NCBI GenBank assembly: GCA_902802265.1
Contig: CADCLN010000003.1
Location: 1 to 64,000, forward strand
Reading direction: 5' to 3'
Length of the DNA stretch: 64,000 nucleotides
Origin: an uncultured Bacteroidales bacterium
GTDB lineage: Bacteria > Bacteroidota > Bacteroidia > Bacteroidales > Bacteroidaceae
Part shown: positions 59,432 through 64,000 of the stretch, piece by piece
How positions within the stretch are numbered: position 1 is the stretch's first letter
How the letters are laid out: every line of letters starts with the position of its first letter
Program-made: the position numbers and the translations under genes
The notes under the pieces: generated by a model
Database searches by the model: none
What the model saw: only the letters and a program-made list of their open reading frames with translations
What the model was told of the DNA's origin: nothing

Positions 59432-61168
59432 TTAAATCGACTGCAGGAATTTCACCACGGCGTCGCGTTCTTCCTTCGTCAGATTGTAGAACTTCAGCGC
59501 ACTCTGGTAGGCGTCGGAGTCCTTGCTGTAGGCGTGCCACATGATGGCTTCCACCTCGTTGCGTGCACGGCAGTCGTGCAGACGATCCTGTGCGCCGGTG
59601 AGGCGAAGCGAGAGTCCGCGTCCCCACAGTGGAGTGGTGCGGCACCAACCCGTGCGGATGTCGTTCTCCATAAACAGTCGATGCTGTACCATGTCCGTGT
59701 ATGGGTAAATCGTCTGATAGGGGAAACGTGGCAGCAATTCGTTGGCGTTCTTTCCGATGCTGGCTGCATACGCCTTGATGCTGTTGTCCACCCAGTAGTT
59801 GTCTGCACCCGTCTTCCATGACGGACGGTGGCAAGCCTCGCAGCCAATCTGCTTGAAGAGGCGTTTGCCCTGCTTCACGGCTGCATCGTCCAGGTCGCGG
59901 GCAGCAGGAACTGCCAAACCGCGGTGCCATACCATAAAGTCGTAGTAGTCCTTGTCGCTCATTTCGGGCGCACCGAAAGCCGCTGTGTAGTTGTCGCCCC
60001 CTTTGGCCGCGTTGTTCATGCCCAGCAGTGTCTCCACTTTTGCGGCAATCTCTGCGTCGGTCTCTGCATAGTAAGGATGCAGCAGCGATGTGGCCTCGGC
60101 GCCGTTTTGCCTGATGTAGCTGATGACTTCAGGGTCTTCTGCCTGTGCCTTGGCCCATGCGGGCGTGGTGTAGAGATAGCGGCGGTCGGAGCGTGTCACA
60201 TTGGTGATGTTCCAGATGGCGTTGGCACCGGCACCGTCCTGCAGCGATGCGCGGGTCATGGCGTAAGTGAACTTTTTGATGGCTTTGGTGCCGTCGGCGA
60301 GTGTGTACCATGCGCCGGCAGCCCAGTCGTTGGCCTCCTTGTCCCACATATTGGGATTGAGCTGCACGTAAGGAGCTTCGGCGGCGTACTGAGCCTTCAT
60401 GTCGTCAGCGCTGATGGCATCGAGCAGTCCTGTGCCATAGACACCGATGGTGCTTTCAAGGCGCACTTCGTAGTTGGTAGGCTGCGGATTGGTGTTGAAA
60501 GCCATCTGGTCGATAGTGATGACTGGATAAATCAGTTCGTAGGGTTCGCCGTCGGAGAAGTGCAAAGGCAGTCCGCTGGGCATTTTCTCCACTTTCGGCC
60601 AGCTGATGTGTATGCCGTTCTCGTCGATGGGAGCCTTGAAGGGAGTCATTGCCTTGGTCTGTGGCATACCTGTCACTTCGCTGATGTAGGGCGAAGACAA
60701 GGTGGTGTAGCGCACGCCGTCGGATGTGAACGCCTCGGTGGGGTGATAAACCACGAGCAGATAGCCGTTGCCGATGGTGTTTGCCTTGTATTCATCCTGA
60801 CGTTTGCCGTGTCCGTAGGAAGGATGGCAGTGGATGCAGCTGGAGCGCACCCAGGCAGGACCCAGACCCTTGCGGGGTTCCTGTGAGTAAGTGTAGAGGT
60901 GTTCGAAGAAGTCCTCTCCATGCTTGAACAGGGCTGTGCCGTTTGTGAGCGTGTTCACTGCGGGCACGGGGTCGGAGTAGCTTTTGTTCGTCGTCGTGCC
61001 TAACTGGCCTCCTGGGTACCATTCGTCGGCGGTAAAGACGTCGTTGGCTACACCGAAGGCTGTTTCTCCATCGACCAGGGTGCCCAGTCCTTCGTCTGCG
61101 TCATCACTGCTACAGGATGTGAGGAACAGTGGCAGGCCAATGGCTGTAAGATAAAATATTTTCTTCAT
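59432..61168 (-). CDS. Di-haem oxidoreductase lipoprotein (DHOR family)
   Basis: A 578-residue lipoprotein (lipobox LFLTSC) of the DHOR (thiol oxidoreductase-like) family related to di-haem peroxidases. Two CxxCH motifs, CIHCH at residues 111-115 and CEACH near 445, bind c-type haems. Other conserved parts are KHGEDFFEHLYTYSQEPRKGLGPAWV and MVWHRGLAVPAARD. In other bacteria this family is often linked to imelysin and iron uptake, as here. It lies between the imelysin and CcsBA-type genes and is probably involved in iron or thiol redox at the envelope. Confidence 0.83.
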   Translation of the reverse strand: MKKIFYLTAIGLPLFLTSCSSDDADEGLGTLVDGETAFGVANDVFTADEWYPGGQLGTTTNKSYSDPVPAVNTLTNGTALFKHGEDFFEHLYTYSQEPRKGLGPAWVRSSCIHCHPSYGHGKRQDEYKANTIGNGYLLVVYHPTEAFTSDGVRYTTLSSPYISEVTGMPQTKAMTPFKAPIDENGIHISWPKVEKMPSGLPLHFSDGEPYELIYPVITIDQMAFNTNPQPTNYEVRLESTIGVYGTGLLDAISADDMKAQYAAEAPYVQLNPNMWDKEANDWAAGAWYTLADGTKAIKKFTYAMTRASLQDGAGANAIWNITNVTRSDRRYLYTTPAWAKAQAEDPEVISYIRQNGAEATSLLHPYYAETDAEIAAKVETLLGMNNAAKGGDNYTAAFGAPEMSDKDYYDFMVWHRGLAVPAARDLDDAAVKQGKRLFKQIGCEACHRPSWKTGADNYWVDNSIKAYAASIGKNANELLPRFPYQTIYPYTDMVQHRLFMENDIRTGWCRTTPLWGRGLSLRLTGAQDRLHDCRARNEVEAIMWHAYSKDSDAYQSALKFYNLTKEERDAVVKFLQSI

Positions 61169-61183
61169 GACGGGTGAACTTTA

Positions 61184-62560
61184 TTATTCAGGGATTTCAA
61201 CAATTTCGTCATCTTCAAACTTCTTGCCTGAGAGTGTCTCCACATACTTCACGAAGGGGTAGGGCATTCCAGCAATGCCGCTGACGGCATTCGCAATGGC
61301 TGTCTCTACACTTTTGGCAATGGTGGGTGCCACCTGTGTGTAGAAGTTGTGGAGGCTGTGTTCTGCTTGTCCCTTGGCTCCTTGCGGGTTGCCGTACCAA
61401 ATGTTCTCGATGGAATGGATGTTGTTGCGGAAATCCACGATGGAATTGTAGCTGTAGGGTGACTCTACATAGAAGATGTAGCCTTCAGCAAAGGGATGTC
61501 CGATTTTGCCCGATCCCACCTCGTCGGCAATGGCTAAACAGCTGCCTTCGGAATTGTTGAGCAACTGCTGGAGTGCATCGGTCAGGCTGCTGAATGTCGT
61601 TCCGCTGCCGCTGACACCGGCGTTAATCATGTTCCAGCTGAAGGAAAGCTTGTTCTTCGTCTGATAGTCCAGGCCGGCAGCCTTCACCACGGCGAGGCGG
61701 TTGGCTGTAGGCGTCAGTTCCCACGACACTTGCAGCTGGTAGCAACGCTTCACCAGTTCCTTGGCAACAGCCTGTGCATACTTCAGTTCTTCGGCTGCGG
61801 GCACGTTTTCAAAGCCCTTGTAAGTGTCGTTCACCTGGAAGTCGGCCACCTTGCGGTTCTGTCCGTTGCGGAAGAGCACGAACTCCAATGCGTGGAAGCC
61901 CAGGATGCTGGCGTCCTCCAGAGCCTCATCGCTGTATTTGCCGTCCTTGAAGTAGTCGAGCAGCAAGTCGCGGTTGAGAGGCCATGAGTCGATGGTGGGG
62001 TCAACGTCGAAGTCACTGGCGGCTCCGCCGAGGAAGGCTTCGCTCATTTCCCACCAAGCGCGGGCCGTCTTGAAAGCGGCACAGGCTTCGTCGATGTTGC
62101 TCTGCTTGATTTCCGTGGCAGAGAGGTCGCCCAGGGCCTGTTGCAGTTTCACGGCTGCATCGGCCAACTGTGTGTAGGTAGGAATGATGACGTGGCAGAC
62201 GGTGGCTGCAATCGTGGTCCTGAGTTCTTCCTCCTGGGCCGGCGTCAGCTTGCTTTTCAGCACGGCTTTCGTGGCTTCGTCCAGCTGGTTAATCAGTGCG
62301 TCGCAGCCGTTCATGGCTGTTTCGCCGAAAGCATGGTTCGAGTAGTCGGCAGCCGTCCAGGTCTTCGAGGAAATGTCCATGTCGTTGGTGATGCTGTAGG
62401 AAGCCGCAGAAGCTGTGCCAATCTTGGCCTTCAGGACTTCCTCGGCAGTCTGCGGCGTGGTTGACCCATTGTTGGTGTTCTGGTTGTTGTCATCATCACT
62501 CTTGCTGCAAGCCGTTGCCAGAAGGCTCGCAGCTGCAATCATTAGAAACGTCTTTTTCAT
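61184..62560 (-). CDS. Imelysin family lipoprotein
   Basis: A 458-residue lipoprotein (lipobox LLATAC, then SKSDDDNNQNTNNGS linker). The imelysin fold signature GFHALEFVLF (GxHxxE) is near residue 220, with ARAWWEMSEAFLGG and DVDPTIDSWPLN. Imelysins (EfeO/IrpA-like) take part in iron uptake; some were first called insulin-cleaving proteases. The gene sits between a porin and a di-haem oxidoreductase in one transcript. Confidence 0.87.
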   Translation of the reverse strand: MKKTFLMIAAASLLATACSKSDDDNNQNTNNGSTTPQTAEEVLKAKIGTASAASYSITNDMDISSKTWTAADYSNHAFGETAMNGCDALINQLDEATKAVLKSKLTPAQEEELRTTIAATVCHVIIPTYTQLADAAVKLQQALGDLSATEIKQSNIDEACAAFKTARAWWEMSEAFLGGAASDFDVDPTIDSWPLNRDLLLDYFKDGKYSDEALEDASILGFHALEFVLFRNGQNRKVADFQVNDTYKGFENVPAAEELKYAQAVAKELVKRCYQLQVSWELTPTANRLAVVKAAGLDYQTKNKLSFSWNMINAGVSGSGTTFSSLTDALQQLLNNSEGSCLAIADEVGSGKIGHPFAEGYIFYVESPYSYNSIVDFRNNIHSIENIWYGNPQGAKGQAEHSLHNFYTQVAPTIAKSVETAIANAVSGIAGMPYPFVKYVETLSGKKFEDDEIVEIPE

Positions 62561-62623
62561 TGTTAAAATTGTTTTTTTGTAGTTAATAATAATGTATAAT
62601 GTGTTGAATAGTCTCTGAAACAG

Positions 62624-63928
62624 TTACAGGAACCATCCTGCATAGGCTACGCCGATGTTGACGGAAGGCTCGTTGTTATACTTGCTCTTGAGGAATCGCT
62701 CGGAATATTCGGCTTTGACGCAGACCTGCGGCAGTGGGTAGTAGTTGACGCCCACGGCCATGCGCTTCACGTCGGTGTAGTCGTAGGAGGCGTTCAGCAC
62801 CTTCTCGGCGTAGGGATTGTACTGTTCGTAGCGGCCAAAGAGGTAGAGCTTCTGCTTTGAGTTGCGGGTCTTGTGTATCTGGGAGAAGATGTCGTAGCCG
62901 GCTTCAATGCCCACGGCGTAGGCTTTGCCACTGACGATGCGCGTGGTGTGGTGATAGGGCGACTGCTTGTTGATGCGGTTGTACATGTTGTTCAGCTGTT
63001 CGGCGTCGCTCAGATGGCCGTAGTCTGCCTGTCCGCGGACAATCCAGTTGTGGGCATTGTATGTGAAGTCAAACGAACCCACAAAGACTGCGCCCTTGTT
63101 CGTGGCCGTAATGCCCGTAGCCTCGCGTGGAGCGGAGTTGCCGATGCTGTGGCCGTAGTAGGCGCTCAGTCCCAGTCGCAGGCCGGAAATGCTGAAGTTA
63201 TCGACGCGCACGGCTGTACCGAACTTGTTGGCGATTTCGTATTCCAGCGGTGTGGCTGCGCCCTTGTGAATCCAGCCCACGTTGGTGAACTGGTCGGCGT
63301 TGAGACCTGCCAACAGCTGGGCTTCGTAGCGCCACTGACCGGCACGGCCCCAGAAGCTGATGCCCGTCTGATGCCAGGTGCTGGGCAGAATGGTGTTCTC
63401 GCCCTCTGGACGATACACGGTGAAGAAATTGATGGGCTCGTGGTGGGCATTGTTCAGTCCGACGGGCACGACGATATGGCCCGCACGCAGGTTGGCGTAG
63501 GGGGCAAAAGACTTCTGAATCCAAAACTGCTCCAGTTCCACTTCGCCACCTTTCTCCGTTTCATGCTCCCATTCACCAAACTCATCGTATTCCAGCTCGT
63601 AGGCAGAACCACTGCCGCTGTGTTCAAATTCAATCTCGGTGCCAAACGACCAGCCCTTTCCGAAGTTGTAACCAATGTTGATGACGGCGTGAGGAATGTC
63701 GAACCGTCCGTGACTGGGGTCATTCCTGTGTTCGTCTGCATTGACGTAGCGCTTGGAGTTATCACTATAGAAATTGCGCGAAAGCGCCACCTCGCCATAG
63801 CCACCGATGGAGAGGCGCGAGAGGACCCCTGCCAGCTTCGACACCTTGTCCTGTTCCGTGTCCTGTGCGGCAGCCGTAAGGGTGCAGAGTGCTGCGGCTA
63901 CGACTGCCATGCTTCTGAATGGTTTCAT
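62624..63928 (-). CDS. Outer-membrane porin-like beta-barrel protein
   Basis: A 434-residue protein, signal MKPFRSMAVVAAALCTLTAAA (start at 63928, three codons inside the longest frame). The mature part alternates aromatic and polar residues as in a porin barrel: SIGGYGEVALSRNF, KGWSFGTEIEFEH, NLRAGHIVVPVGLNN, LYLFGRYEQYNPY. It ends in VAYAGWFL. It may let iron or a chelate through the outer membrane for the imelysin encoded downstream. First gene of the operon. Confidence 0.8.
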   Translation of the reverse strand: MKPFRSMAVVAAALCTLTAAAQDTEQDKVSKLAGVLSRLSIGGYGEVALSRNFYSDNSKRYVNADEHRNDPSHGRFDIPHAVINIGYNFGKGWSFGTEIEFEHSGSGSAYELEYDEFGEWEHETEKGGEVELEQFWIQKSFAPYANLRAGHIVVPVGLNNAHHEPINFFTVYRPEGENTILPSTWHQTGISFWGRAGQWRYEAQLLAGLNADQFTNVGWIHKGAATPLEYEIANKFGTAVRVDNFSISGLRLGLSAYYGHSIGNSAPREATGITATNKGAVFVGSFDFTYNAHNWIVRGQADYGHLSDAEQLNNMYNRINKQSPYHHTTRIVSGKAYAVGIEAGYDIFSQIHKTRNSKQKLYLFGRYEQYNPYAEKVLNASYDYTDVKRMAVGVNYYPLPQVCVKAEYSERFLKSKYNNEPSVNIGVAYAGWFL

Positions 63929-63979
63929 TAGTTCCATGTTGTTTTTTGTGAATTTTTATATCATTTTAATTTTCGACTG

Positions 63980-63987
63980 CAAAATTA
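63980..63987 (-). promoter_or_regulatory. -7 promoter box for the porin-imelysin-DHOR-CcsBA operon
   Basis: Minus strand TAATTTTG matches TAnnTTTG, 51 bp before the porin start. Confidence 0.6.
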
Positions 63988-64000
63988 CGCCGAAAAGCCC

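Overview
The window reads as a chromosomal segment of a Bacteroidales bacterium, most likely Prevotella or a close relative. Three things point there: many start regions carry the Bacteroidetes -7 promoter box TAnnTTTG (usually TACCTTTG); several families are typical of the phylum (DUF5689, DUF3256, imelysin, a TonB receptor with surface lipoproteins, the HisIE fusion); and two secreted enzymes end in a short tag of the form YxLxGxR...KGxxIVxxKKxLxK seen in Prevotella exported proteins. No rRNA, CRISPR array, insertion sequence or prophage was found. About 50 protein genes and five tRNAs are supported.

Layout. 1-6.2 kb: polyamine gene nspC with a UvrD helicase, a small secreted protein, a 22-nt repeat array, and a TraX-like membrane protein with a HAD phosphatase. 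6.2-7.7 kb: ECF sigma factor, membrane-anchored probable anti-sigma and a Spy-like secreted protein. 7.9-16 kb: a probable nucleic-acid scavenging locus (TonB receptor, DUF5689 lipoprotein, multi-OB lipoprotein, surface nuclease, and a divergent phosphatase of the endonuclease/exonuclease/phosphatase family). 16.2-20 kb: a 1257-residue secreted probable polysaccharide-active protein with a dockerin-like end. 20.1-21.4 kb: panC-panD. 21.8-25.2 kb: an AT-rich accessory patch with a secreted trypsin-like protease, a paralogue that has lost its catalytic serine, a DUF2971 protein, and upstream a roughly 270-nt highly structured RNA. 25.2-30.8 kb: a second 22-nt repeat array, an esterase-LamG protein, an unknown cytoplasmic protein, a 45-residue peptide and a secreted phosphoesterase.

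30.8-37 kb: tRNA-Thr followed on the same strand by hisH-hisA-hisF-hisIE-ftsE-lysC-lysA. 37-41 kb: pyrK-pyrD, a DUF3256 protein and tagaturonate reductase, then a nested palindromic array and a gene remnant. 41.2-46.7 kb: five-gene transcript (FdtA-like cupin, GNAT, MazG, AGCS symporter, CPA2 antiporter). 46.8-47.2 kb: tRNA-Ser and tRNA-Glu. 47.2-53.7 kb: fucose locus (GH29 fucosidase divergent from an AraC regulator and fucI, with a perfect inverted repeat between them). 53.8-57.2 kb: tRNA-His, folD, ffh, dedA, tRNA-Thr. 57.2-64 kb: probable iron or redox operon (porin, imelysin, di-haem oxidoreductase, CcsBA-type cytochrome c assembly protein).

The least explained material is non-coding. 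Two arrays share 22-nt units whose 12-nt core occurs in either orientation. A 21-nt array has covarying palindromic cores. All three lie just upstream of + strand TACCTTTG boxes. There are also 7-, 8- and 9-nt tandem repeats, some read in frame inside genes. All functional statements come from reading motifs by eye; no database search was possible.
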